DNA from: an uncultured Acinetobacter sp.
GTDB lineage: Bacteria; Pseudomonadota; Gammaproteobacteria; Pseudomonadales; Moraxellaceae
NCBI RefSeq assembly: GCF_943914805.1
Contig: NZ_CALUDM010000045.1
Coordinates: forward strand, 1-25,894
Direction: 5' to 3'
Length of the DNA: 25,894 nucleotides
Position 1 is the first letter of the stretch. Each line of letters begins with the position of its first letter. Under the pieces are notes generated by a model. It was not told the origin of the DNA and ran no database searches. It saw nothing but the letters and a program-made list of their open reading frames with translations. Positions 7,644 to 15,205 of the stretch are shown piece after piece. A program made the translations under genes and the position numbers.

Positions 7644-8861
7644 ATGTCTGAAAAAAACGCTAGGCAACAGTATTCTACCGGTTGGATTATGCTTTTGGCT
7701 TTATTTACATCTTTGGGGCCGTTATCCATTGATATGTATTTGCCTGCATTACCCGAAATGGCGCAAGATTTTAATGTTTCGACACAGCAAATTGCCAATA
7801 CTTTACCTGCTTATTTTTTAGGTTTAGCCATTGGACAGTTGATCTATGGCCCAATCAGTGACCGTATTGGGCGTAAAAAACCGCTTTATTTTGGCATGGC
7901 ACTTTATACATTCGCGAGTTTATTGTGTGTGATTGCCCCAGATCATTGGTCTTTGATTGCCGCACGTATTTTACAAGCACTCGGTGGTTGTGTCGGTGTG
8001 GTCATGGCCCGTGCAGCGATTCGTGATTGTTTGGATGTACAAAGTTCTGCGCAAGCCTTTGCCAGTATGATGATCGTCATGGGGATTGCCCCTATTCTTG
8101 CCCCAACAATTGGCGCTGCAATTTTGCACTTTTTTAGTTGGCATGGGGTTTTTATTGCACTGTCTTTGGTTGGTTTAATTTGCTTATTGTGTGTGCATTT
8201 TTTATTTAAAGAAACGCTTGAACCTCAACGCAGATTGAATTTGAATTTCAAACAAGTTTTCATTTTATATGCTGCTATTCTAAAAGATAAAAGTTTTAGA
8301 TTTCCAATGATGGCTGGTTGTTTTACAGGTGCTGCATTATTCTGTTATATCAGCTCAGCATCGGCAGTGTTGATGGATAGGTATCACTTATCTCAGCAAC
8401 AATTTGCCTTTGCATTTGGTTTTAATGCCTTTGGTATTATTATCTTATCGTCTTTAAATAAGCGTTTAGCCAATAAAGTTGCTGTAATTAACCGCTTAAA
8501 AATAGGTGGTCTGATTCAAGTCATTGGCGCTTTGATTATTGTTACCGCAGGGTTACTGGCGACTGCACCATTAACTTTAGTCATGCTTGGATTATTTATG
8601 ACGGTTTCTGGAATTGGTTTTACTGGCCCGAATGCAATGGCTTTGGCAATGTCTGAGCAAGGTGCAAGAGCTGGTACGGCTAGTGCGATTATGGGAAGCA
8701 TGCAGTTTGCGTGTGGGCTTATTGGTGGTGTGATTCTGAATTTCTTAGTTTGGAATCAATTGTTTAATATGGGGGTTTTAATGTTAGCGTTTACTTTAAG
8801 TGGATTGATCACCATTTTAAAAGTTGCTCAACAAATCAAATTTAAACAAAGTATTGCTTAA
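7644..8861 (+). CDS. Bcr/CflA-family MFS drug-efflux transporter
   Basis: 405 residues with about twelve hydrophobic helices. The N-terminal helix carries G-P-L-S-I-D-M-Y-L-P-A-L-P, the hallmark of the Bcr/CflA (DHA1) group. GPISDRIGRKK at 69-79 is the MFS motif A between helices 2 and 3. A second family signature, ILQALGGCVGVVMARAAIRD, lies near 109-128, followed by the motif C region G-I-A-P-I-L-A-P-T-I-G. Such proteins export drugs such as bicyclomycin, chloramphenicol or sulfathiazole, and also small metabolites, by proton antiport in the inner membrane. The substrate cannot be told from the sequence. There is no ribosome site before the ATG, and the promoter spacing suggests a leaderless message. 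A good terminator follows at 8919-8944. Confidence 0.9.
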   Translation: MSEKNARQQYSTGWIMLLALFTSLGPLSIDMYLPALPEMAQDFNVSTQQIANTLPAYFLGLAIGQLIYGPISDRIGRKKPLYFGMALYTFASLLCVIAPDHWSLIAARILQALGGCVGVVMARAAIRDCLDVQSSAQAFASMMIVMGIAPILAPTIGAAILHFFSWHGVFIALSLVGLICLLCVHFLFKETLEPQRRLNLNFKQVFILYAAILKDKSFRFPMMAGCFTGAALFCYISSASAVLMDRYHLSQQQFAFAFGFNAFGIIILSSLNKRLANKVAVINRLKIGGLIQVIGALIIVTAGLLATAPLTLVMLGLFMTVSGIGFTGPNAMALAMSEQGARAGTASAIMGSMQFACGLIGGVILNFLVWNQLFNMGVLMLAFTLSGLITILKVAQQIKFKQSIA

Positions 8862-8918
8862 AATTATCAAGCTATTTCATGGTTAAGTATTTGGTTATTA
8901 GGTTGTTCTTGATTTGTG

Positions 8919-8944
8919 GGTGATGTTAAGACATCACCTTTTTT
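8919..8944 (+). terminator. Intrinsic terminator after the Bcr/CflA transporter
   Basis: GGTGATGT (8919-8926), loop TAAG, ACATCACC (8931-8938), then six T bases. This is a textbook intrinsic terminator about 57 bases after the stop codon. Confidence 0.92.
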
Positions 8945-9038
8945 GAGTTTTATTCGATAATCACTTAATTTTTATACACAACTGTAGGGTGTCATGCTTA
9001 AATTAAGCAATAAGTCACTTATATTCATCATAAAGATA

Positions 9039-9119
9039 TGAAGTTCATTGGAACTTGATTCAAAGTTTTTATTTAATAAAAATTAATCTAATATTATAAT
9101 TGTGTAGCTGAAGTTCATT
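9039..9119 (+). repeat. Pair of 11-bp direct repeats before the SseB-like gene
   Basis: TGAAGTTCATT occurs at 9039-9049 and again at 9109-9119, 70 bases apart, on either side of a TATAAT (9095-9100). Each copy contains the imperfect palindrome GAAGTTC. This could be a regulator site pair or chance in AT-rich DNA. The rest of the 8945-9149 spacer shows nothing else that I can name. Confidence 0.35.
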
Positions 9120-9149
9120 TTAAATTAACAATTCACAGAAGATAAAAAT

Positions 9150-9515
9150 ATGTCGAACTTAGAACAACTATTTATTGATACACAAAAAAACTATGAATTA
9201 ATTCCTGATTTTATTGAAAAACTTTTAATATCGGATGTTTATTGTCTGGCAAGTCAAGGTCATCATAAAAGAGTTGAATTTCGTGTTTTAGAAACACCTG
9301 AAGGAGATAGCGCAATTCCTTTCTTTTTATCACTAGAAATCATTCAAAATGATATTGGTGTTGATGCCGAATATATCGTTATAAATACTAGACAATTTTT
9401 TGAAATGACTCAAGGTGCGACACTGGTGCTGAATCCAACATCTGAATTATCTAAAGAATTTCAACCTGAAGAAATCAAAGCGATTCTTGAAATAGAGTCA
9501 GACCAAGCTCATTAA
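9150..9515 (+). CDS. SseB N-terminal-domain-like protein
   Basis: 121 residues, acidic and soluble. The end of the protein, T-Q-G-A-T-L-V-L-N-P-T-S followed by K-E-F-Q-P-E-E-I-K-A-I-L, matches the most conserved block of the SseB N-terminal domain, where a strand and an N-P-x-S turn precede a P-E-E-I helix. The early part (SDVYCLA at about 29-35, PFFLSLEI at about 53-60) fits the preceding strands. E. coli SseB and its relatives are small proteins with no firm biochemical role; a copy in enterobacteria is described as affecting serine sensitivity. A modest ribosome site (agaag) precedes the ATG. The gene ends 13 bases before the convergent dusC stop, with no room for a separate terminator. 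The family call rests on a short motif, so it is moderate. Confidence 0.6.
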   Translation: MSNLEQLFIDTQKNYELIPDFIEKLLISDVYCLASQGHHKRVEFRVLETPEGDSAIPFFLSLEIIQNDIGVDAEYIVINTRQFFEMTQGATLVLNPTSELSKEFQPEEIKAILEIESDQAH

Positions 9516-9528
9516 AAGCTAAACTGAT

Positions 9529-10455
9529 TTATGCTTTTAATTGTTCGAGCACTTCATCAATTTTTTTAAGTCGTTTGACTTCATTCCATAAAGCTTTGGC
9601 TTCGGGATAATGTTTTGACATCATGCCAAGCCATTGCTTATAGCGTCCGACCATATTCATTTCTTTTTTATAAGTACCATTTAAGAAACGAATCTGTAAA
9701 CCTAATAACTCTTGCCATGTAATTAGTGGTTGATCAGTATTTTGGCGAATACATTGAGTTAAATCAGGTGTGGTTACGGCACCACGACCAATCATTAGGT
9801 CTTCACAACCTGATTCCAATTGACACTGTTTTGCATCAGCATTGGTCCAAATTTCACCATTGGCAATCACATTGATTTTCAGCTTTTCACGAATCGGTTG
9901 TAAGGTATCCCAAAAAGCAGGAGGTGTATAACCATCTGCTTTGGTACGGGCATGCACAGTGACCCAAGCAGCGCCTGCATCTTCGATCGCAAGCGCATTT
10001 TCCATAGTGAAGTTTCGATCCATATAGCCTAAGCGCATTTTGGCTGAAACAGGAATATGCGTAGGTACTGCATCACGAACAGCTTTCACCAATTCATAAA
10101 CCACTTCAGGCTCATCTAAAAGAACAGAACCACCACGGTGACGATTGACTGTTTTAGCAGGGCATCCAAAATTCATATCAATTGCAGGGGCACCGAGTTC
10201 GACAGCACGAACTGCATTGGCAGCAAGCATGTCTGGATTGTTTCCCAAAAACTGCACATGTACAGGTGTTCCCGCCGCAGTCTTGCCATCGGTTTTTAAT
10301 TCAGGACAATAGTTGTGATAAACATGATCTGGTAAGACTGAATCGGTCACACGAATAAACTCAGTCACACACCAGTCAAAGCTTCCTACAGACGTGAGGA
10401 CATCACGCATGATTGGATCGGTTAAGCCTTCCATGGGTGCAAGAATGAGTTTCAA
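9529..10455 (-). CDS. dusC: tRNA-dihydrouridine(16) synthase DusC
   Basis: 308 residues, full length for DusC. It reduces uridine to dihydrouridine in the tRNA D loop (U16 in the E. coli enzyme) with FMN and NADPH. The TIM-barrel N-terminus MKLILAPMEGLTD carries the FMN-binding A-P-M-E-G turn. Catalytic Cys98 lies in MNFGCPAKTVN with the following G-G-S-V-L-L loop. SAKMRLG, the VHARTK segment and ANGEIW hold further FMN and RNA contacts, and LMIGRGA closes the phosphate site. The DusC assignment over DusA/DusB rests on the start, the C-I/V-T-E-F-I/V-R-V segment, and the helical end with R-Y-K-Q-W-L. The start is TTG at 10455; starting elsewhere would lose the first barrel strand. It stands alone, convergent with the SseB-like gene. 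Confidence 0.93.
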   Translation of the reverse strand: MKLILAPMEGLTDPIMRDVLTSVGSFDWCVTEFIRVTDSVLPDHVYHNYCPELKTDGKTAAGTPVHVQFLGNNPDMLAANAVRAVELGAPAIDMNFGCPAKTVNRHRGGSVLLDEPEVVYELVKAVRDAVPTHIPVSAKMRLGYMDRNFTMENALAIEDAGAAWVTVHARTKADGYTPPAFWDTLQPIREKLKINVIANGEIWTNADAKQCQLESGCEDLMIGRGAVTTPDLTQCIRQNTDQPLITWQELLGLQIRFLNGTYKKEMNMVGRYKQWLGMMSKHYPEAKALWNEVKRLKKIDEVLEQLKA

Positions 10456-10585
10456 AGTGTGTTACCTATCGCTAAAAACAACTGCGTTATACGTTTTTTT
10501 AGTGAATTTGTCTAGAAAAGCCTTGGAAAGGTAGTGAGTAGTTTGAGGGGGAGTGGTTTGGGTTTGAGTATTTATTGTTCGCATA

Positions 10586-10609
10586 GTGCCCATTATATTA
10601 AATGGGCAC
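10586..10609. other. 8-bp inverted repeat after the SDR pseudogene
   Basis: GTGCCCAT (10586-10593) and ATGGGCAC (10602-10609) surround an 8-base AT loop, 12 bases after the SDR stop codon. No T-run follows on either strand. It may be a 3' stabilising hairpin or a weak terminator for the minus-strand SDR gene. Confidence 0.45.
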
Positions 10610-10620
10610 AGAGTTAAAAA

Positions 10621-11376
10621 CTATAACATCATACCACCAGATGCTTCTATTCTTTGACCTGTAATCCAATCAAATCCTTCACTAAAAATAGCAGCAATTG
10701 CTTTTCCGATATCATCAGCTTCCCCAACACGTCCTAACGCTGTAATAGATGCTACCATCGTCTGAACTTGTTCACTATCACGAACTGCACCGCCTCTAAA
10801 ATCTGTTGCAATAGCACCTGGTGCAATCGTGTTGACACGAATTCCTTTAGGAGCAAATTCTTTTGCCATATAGCGAGTCATAACTTCTACTGCTCCTTTT
10901 GCCATCGCATATGCAGCTGATCCAGGCATAGAGAAGCGTGTTAGACCAGAAGATATATTCACAATATGACCACCATTTTCAATTAAAGGTAGCAATTTTT
11001 GAGTAAAGAAAAACGGACCTTTAACATGGATATTTAGCATATCATCAAGATCATCAATGCTTGTTTCTTCGATACTGGCGTGCAAACCTGTCCCAGCATT
11101 ATTGAGTAAGTAATCTAAAGTCTCACGACCAAATTGCTCTTTTAACACTAAACTGACTGTTTTTACAAAGTGATCGAATAATGAGATATCTCTAATATCA
11201 CATTGGATAGCAAACGCTTTTTGACCTTTTTCTTTAATCTATTCAACCACATCTAAGGCGGCTTTCTCATTACTATGATACGTTAAAATGATATCGATAT
11301 TTTGATCAGCCAGCTTAAGCGCTGCATTCCGACCTAATCCACGACTACCTCCAGTAATTAACGCGATTTTATTCAT
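10621..11376 (-). pseudogene. Short-chain dehydrogenase/reductase interrupted by one in-frame TAG
   Basis: Read from the ATG at 11376, which has a good GAGGT ribosome site, the frame runs 251 codons with only one fault: codon 46 is TAG (11239-11241). Before it lies TGGSRGLG, the Rossmann NAD(P) motif, at residues 8-15. After it come NNAG, the catalytic-Ser segment NISSG, Y-A-M-A-K with the catalytic Tyr and Lys, and the I-R-V-N-T-I-A-P-G-A end block, so everything else of a classical SDR oxidoreductase is intact. The expected residue is probably Gln (CAG to TAG, E-Q-I-K-E-K-G). A GTG at 11148 opens the downstream part, but that product lacks the cofactor-binding motif and should be inactive. 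The substrate is unknown. Divergent LysR gene at 11498 is the likely regulator. Confidence 0.88.
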
Positions 11377-11433
11377 GTGCTGACCTCATGCTTTTAATGA
11401 TTAATTGTTGAGAGAATAAGTTACAAGAATTAA

Positions 11434-11485
11434 TTATCTTGATAAATAAGAGTAATAAGATAAGACTGTTCATAAATAATGAACA
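11434..11485 (+). promoter_or_regulatory. Candidate LysR operator region between the SDR and LysR genes
   Basis: Two palindromes lie in the 121-base divergent spacer: TTATC-TT-GATAA (11434-11445) and TGTTCAT-AAATA-ATGAACA (11467-11485). The second fits the LysR-type pattern of an interrupted inverted repeat and ends five bases before the GAGGG ribosome site of the LysR gene, so binding there would suit autorepression. Binding is inferred. Confidence 0.5.
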
Positions 11486-11497
11486 ATTTGAGGGTTT

Positions 11498-12406
11498 ATG
11501 GATAAGATTGAAATGATGAAACGTTTTATTGCTGTAGTACAAAATGGTAGTTTTACTCGTGCTTCAGAACAATTAAACGTTCCTAAATCAGCAATTTCTA
11601 CCTCAATCACTAAACTTGAAGATCATCTAAAAACACGTTTACTTTATCGTAATACAAGACAAATTTCTCTTTCAGAAGCAGGTGAACGCTATTTTGCCCA
11701 ATGCTTACGATTACTGGATGAATTGGATGAGCTAGAAAATCAATTTCAACGAGAAAATGAAGAACTCAGTGGTGTCATTAACGTAGATATGCCAAGTCAA
11801 TTTTTTTCTATTGTTGTGGCTCCTCATTTATCGGCGTGGTTTCAACAATATCCTAAAACGTACATCAAACTCCTTGGTGCTGATTACCGTATTGACCCGA
11901 TAAAGGAACGTGTGGACTGCGTAATCCGTGGTGGTGTACTGGAAAATAGTAATTTAGTCGGGCGACATTTGGGTATTATGGATATGGTCAACTGTATTAG
12001 TCCCAGTTATGCAGAACGATATGGTATGCCAACATCGTTAGATGATCTCAAAGATCATTTTATTGTTGCCTATACACATGCTGGCACTCAGTCGCAAAAT
12101 ACTTTCGAATACAATCAAAATAATCAAACATACTTTATACCGACATCAAGTTTGATTTCTGTCGGAACTACAGATGCCTATTTATCTGCATGTCTAAATG
12201 GCTTAGGAATTATTCAACTCCCAAGAGTTGGTGTTAGACAACAGTTGGCAAGAGGTGATCTTATCGAGGTATTAACGGAGTTTAATTGTGCACCAATGTC
12301 TTTATCAGTTTTATATGAATCGCGAAGTCAACAACCTAGAAAGCTGAGTGAGTTTATCAATTGGTTAATCATATTATTCAGAAAAATTAATAGTGATGTA
12401 CCGTAG
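11498..12406 (+). CDS. LysR-family transcriptional regulator
   Basis: 302 residues, normal for LysR regulators. The N-terminal winged helix-turn-helix (about residues 4-62) reads F-I-A-V-V-Q-N-G-S-F-T-R-A-S-E-Q-L-N, P-K-S-A-I-S-T-S-I-T-K-L-E, then L-L-Y-R-N-T-R and the S-E-A-G wing. A helical linker leads to a substrate-binding-type effector domain (about 92-295). The FIAVV, LPKSAIS-like and RNTR pattern places it with the DmlR/YafC-like group, members of which often sit divergent from a small oxidoreductase gene, as here. GAGGG seven bases before the ATG is a good ribosome site. Its likely target, the SDR gene, has a nonsense codon, so this regulator may now control only itself or other loci. 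The inducer is unknown. Confidence 0.9.
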   Translation: MDKIEMMKRFIAVVQNGSFTRASEQLNVPKSAISTSITKLEDHLKTRLLYRNTRQISLSEAGERYFAQCLRLLDELDELENQFQRENEELSGVINVDMPSQFFSIVVAPHLSAWFQQYPKTYIKLLGADYRIDPIKERVDCVIRGGVLENSNLVGRHLGIMDMVNCISPSYAERYGMPTSLDDLKDHFIVAYTHAGTQSQNTFEYNQNNQTYFIPTSSLISVGTTDAYLSACLNGLGIIQLPRVGVRQQLARGDLIEVLTEFNCAPMSLSVLYESRSQQPRKLSEFINWLIILFRKINSDVP

Positions 12407-12517
12407 TTTCACCAAAATTAGCCTCATATATCTTATACAGAATCTATTTATACAGTTATTTAAAGTCAGTAAATTGAGTGTCTAGTCCTAAAATAAGTTG
12501 ACACTTATTTTCAATGA

Positions 12518-12545
12518 AAAGCCCAGTTCATATAAACTGGGCTTT
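12518..12545. terminator. Strong bidirectional terminator between the LysR and ccsA-like genes
   Basis: AAAGCCCAGTT (12518-12528), loop CATATA, AACTGGGCTTT (12535-12545): a perfect 11-bp stem ending in A/T on both sides. It serves the LysR gene from the left and can serve the minus-strand ccsA-like gene from the right. The remaining part of the 12407-12626 spacer shows no other signal. Confidence 0.85.
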
Positions 12546-12626
12546 CCTATCGAATGATCACATTCCACATCTAATTTTTTTATGTGCTGTTCCACAATTT
12601 TAAATGCATAAAACGCAACAAAAAGA

Positions 12627-13436
12627 CTACCTATTCAAAATCATTTCCAATACAAATTTAGAACCAATAAAACCAATGGCTAATAAAAAGAATCCAATAA
12701 TGGTAAAACGAATGGCTTTTTGACCACGCCAACCAAATTTATAATGACCGATCAGCAAAGCACCATACACAAACCAAGACACAATACTGAACGCAGTTTT
12801 ATGCGCCAAATGTTGTGCAAAGAAATTATCAATGGTGAAGAAGCCAAAACCTAGCGCAACGGTGAGGAGTAAAAAACCCGTCATTAACATATCAAACAGG
12901 AGTGATTCCATCGCTTGATAAGCAGGTAAGAAATTGACCCAAATACGTTTTTTCTGTTTCTTTTTCAGTTCGCGGTTTTGAAACCAAATTAATATGGCTT
13001 GAATGGTTGCCATCAGTAAAACGGCATAAGCAGACAATGATAAAATAATATGAATGTCTAAACCAAAAGAATGCTGTTCCATAAATTGATCAGGTTTACT
13101 AAAACAAAAACCTAAAATTAAACCAAACGCAGCAACAGGAATTCCGATTAAATTCAAAGACAATACAGGGCGATAGGTACTGTACAGCATACTCAGTAAT
13201 AACATCAAAGCAGCGGTAAATGACATCAAATTAAAGACATCATAGTTAATCCCTTGTGGTGTAACGACATCGTTATACAGTACACTTGCATGTAAGATCA
13301 GTCCTAAACCTGACATGACACCAATAAACCATGGATTTGCAGGACGTTTTGACATTAAGTGCATAAACAGATACCAAAATGAAGAGGTATAGGCAATTAA
13401 TGCTAAAATCGTATAAACCAACGGTAGGCTAATCAT
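12627..13436 (-). CDS. CcsA/YpjD-like inner-membrane protein
   Basis: 269 residues with about eight hydrophobic helices, matching the small CcsA-like (YpjD) proteins usually found divergent from ffh. The central H-I-I-L-S-L-S-A-Y-A helix and the late K-T-A-F-S-I-V-S-W-F-V-Y-G-A segment with F-G-W-R-G-Q-K-A follow the cytochrome c assembly family. The tryptophan-rich WWD heme-handling motif of true CcsA/CcmC/CcmF proteins is not visible, as is usual for YpjD. A heme or c-type cytochrome role is therefore only suggested by the family; one report line links related proteins to metal-ion resistance, but I cannot decide. AAAGG before the ATG at 13436 is a good ribosome site. Divergent from ffh with 144 bases between. 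Confidence 0.8.
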   Translation of the reverse strand: MISLPLVYTILALIAYTSSFWYLFMHLMSKRPANPWFIGVMSGLGLILHASVLYNDVVTPQGINYDVFNLMSFTAALMLLLSMLYSTYRPVLSLNLIGIPVAAFGLILGFCFSKPDQFMEQHSFGLDIHIILSLSAYAVLLMATIQAILIWFQNRELKKKQKKRIWVNFLPAYQAMESLLFDMLMTGFLLLTVALGFGFFTIDNFFAQHLAHKTAFSIVSWFVYGALLIGHYKFGWRGQKAIRFTIIGFFLLAIGFIGSKFVLEMILNR

Positions 13437-13580
13437 GTCAAACCTTTTTCAGGATGATGAATATTCATGTTATAAGATATAAATTCCATGTGAACTACAG
13501 TATCCTATAGCATCTTGGGCATAAATTTTCTATTTTAAGAAAGATTTTTTTGCTACTAGCTATTTTAAGCGGATTTTGCA

Positions 13581-14987
13581 ATGTTTGATACCTTAACAGA
13601 ACGACTCACGCAGAGTTTAAGAAATGTTACTGGCTCAGGGCAGCTAACCGAAGACAATATTAAAGATACGTTACGTGAAGTACGTATGGCACTTCTTGAA
13701 GCAGATGTTGCCTTACCTGTAACTCGTGAGTTTATTGCGAAAGTTAAGGAAGAGGCATTAGGTCAAGAAGTGATGACTCAGCTATCACCTGGTCAAGCTT
13801 TCGTGAAAATCGTCTATGACGAACTTACGAAGATGATGGGTGCGGCGAATGAAAGTCTTGATTTGGCTGCGAAACCTCCAGTTGTTGTGCTTTTAGCAGG
13901 CTTGCAAGGTGCGGGTAAAACCACAACTGCTGCAAAACTTGCTCGCTTCTTAAAAGAGCGTCAAAAGAAAAAAGTGGCTATGGTTTCTGCTGACGTTTAT
14001 CGTCCAGCAGCAATTAAACAGTTACAAACGGTTGCAGCAGAAGTTGGTGTTGACTTTATCGAGTCGGATGCGTCTGAAGATCCGATCAAAATTGCACAAC
14101 GTGCGATTGGTCAAGCGAAGATCAACTTCAATGATGTCTTAATTGTCGATACAGCAGGTCGTTTGCATGTCGATGACGACATGATGGATGAAATCAAAGC
14201 ATTACACGCTGCGATTAATCCAACTGAAACCTTATTTGTTGTCGATGCGATGACAGGTCAGGATGCTGCCAATACAGCAAAAGCATTCAATGATGCATTA
14301 CCTTTGACTGGTGTGATTCTCACCAAGACTGATGGTGATGCACGTGGTGGTGCGGCGCTTTCTGTACGTGCAATCACAGGTAAACCAATCAAATTCCTAG
14401 GTATGGGTGAAAAACTCGATGCCTTAGAGCCATTCCATCCTGAGCGTGTTGCACAACGTATCTTGGGTATGGGTGACGTACTTTCTTTAGTCGAAGAAGT
14501 TGAACGTAAAATCGACAAAGAAAAAGCCGAAAAAATGGCGAAAAAATTGCAAAAAGGCGGAAGCTTCAACTTTGAAGATATGCTGATGCAATTTGAACAA
14601 ATGAATAAGATGGGCGGCATGATGGGCTTCTTGGATAAGTTGCCTGGCATGAGTAATTCAGGCATTCAAGATGCGATTGCACAAGCGAATCCTGAAAAAC
14701 AAGTCAAGAAAATGGAAGCGATTATCCAATCGATGACCATTAAAGAACGCCGTAACCCAGATTTGATGAATCCAAGCCGTAAAAAACGTATTGCTGCGGG
14801 TTGTGGTATGGATGTTGTTGAGGTGAATAAACTCATTAAACAACATGCGCAAATGGCGAAAATGATGAAGAAATTTGCCAATCCATCAGGTATGGCGAAA
14901 ATGATGCGTTCATTAAGCGGTATGCAAAAACAATTCGGCGGTGGCGGCGGTATGGGGCCATTGTTTGGAAATAATGATAAAAAATAA
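13581..14987 (+). CDS. ffh: Signal recognition particle GTPase Ffh
   Basis: 468 residues, the SRP54 subunit that binds signal sequences of nascent membrane proteins and 4.5S RNA and docks with FtsY at the membrane. The N domain covers about 1-90. The GTPase domain has G1 GLQGAGKTT (about 107-115), the DTAGR G3 motif (about 190-194), T-K-T-D G4 (about 247-250) and the DARGGAALS closing loop. The M domain (from about 325) is rich in methionine (MLMQFEQMNKMGGMMGFLDKLPGM), with the RNA-binding helix containing R-K-K-R-I-A-A-G-C-G-M, the usual S-G-S being replaced by C-G-M. The C-terminus is glycine- and methionine-rich. It is followed by a clear terminator, so it is probably a one-gene transcript. 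Confidence 0.98.
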   Translation: MFDTLTERLTQSLRNVTGSGQLTEDNIKDTLREVRMALLEADVALPVTREFIAKVKEEALGQEVMTQLSPGQAFVKIVYDELTKMMGAANESLDLAAKPPVVVLLAGLQGAGKTTTAAKLARFLKERQKKKVAMVSADVYRPAAIKQLQTVAAEVGVDFIESDASEDPIKIAQRAIGQAKINFNDVLIVDTAGRLHVDDDMMDEIKALHAAINPTETLFVVDAMTGQDAANTAKAFNDALPLTGVILTKTDGDARGGAALSVRAITGKPIKFLGMGEKLDALEPFHPERVAQRILGMGDVLSLVEEVERKIDKEKAEKMAKKLQKGGSFNFEDMLMQFEQMNKMGGMMGFLDKLPGMSNSGIQDAIAQANPEKQVKKMEAIIQSMTIKERRNPDLMNPSRKKRIAAGCGMDVVEVNKLIKQHAQMAKMMKKFANPSGMAKMMRSLSGMQKQFGGGGGMGPLFGNNDKK

Positions 14988-15014
14988 TAGATCAGTCTGA
15001 TTTATGAATAAAAG

Positions 15015-15037
15015 AAGATGCTTAGGCATCTTTTTTT
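15015..15037 (+). terminator. Intrinsic terminator of ffh
   Basis: AAGATGC (15015-15021), loop TTAG, GCATCTT (15026-15032), followed by a continuing T-run to about 15037. It lies 28 bases after the ffh stop. Confidence 0.9.
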
Positions 15038-15078
15038 ATTGTGTAGATATAATTAATAGATATGGTGTATATTGTGAT

Positions 15079-15154
15079 TTTATGAATATATTATTTAATA
15101 AATGTTAAATTATTTGCAAATATTAATGATCAGTATTTAATTTATATTCATAAA
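15079..15154. repeat. 12-bp AT-rich inverted repeat upstream of the hydrolase-like gene
   Basis: TTTATGAATATA (15079-15090) and TATATTCATAAA (15143-15154) are perfect inverted copies with 52 bases between. A third partial copy, TTTATGAATA, lies at 15001-15010. The spacer is very AT-rich. It could be a regulator-binding region, but composition alone makes such repeats likely. Confidence 0.35.
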
Positions 15155-15205
15155 GCCATGTTTTGCTTGGCTACTTTTTTATATTTATATGATAAGAAGA
15201 AAATA

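Noticed and set aside
10621..11148. The downstream SDR part from GTG 11148 as a real shorter gene
   Set aside because: It would lack the whole nucleotide-binding TGGSRGLG part, which is present in frame upstream with a better ribosome site.
11239..11241. TAG in the SDR gene as pyrrolysine or programmed recoding
   Set aside because: Nothing nearby supports recoding; SDR enzymes do not need it, the position is in a non-catalytic helix, and a CAG-to-TAG mutation is simpler.
14258..14881. Open frames on the minus strand inside ffh
   Set aside because: ffh is clearly coding there; the antisense products are Ser/Ile-rich without recognisable domains.
15158..15205. Upstream ATG as the start of the hydrolase-like gene, adding a hydrophobic leader
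   Set aside because: There is no ribosome site before it, and the ATG at 15206 has AGAAGAAA at good distance and matches the family N-terminus.
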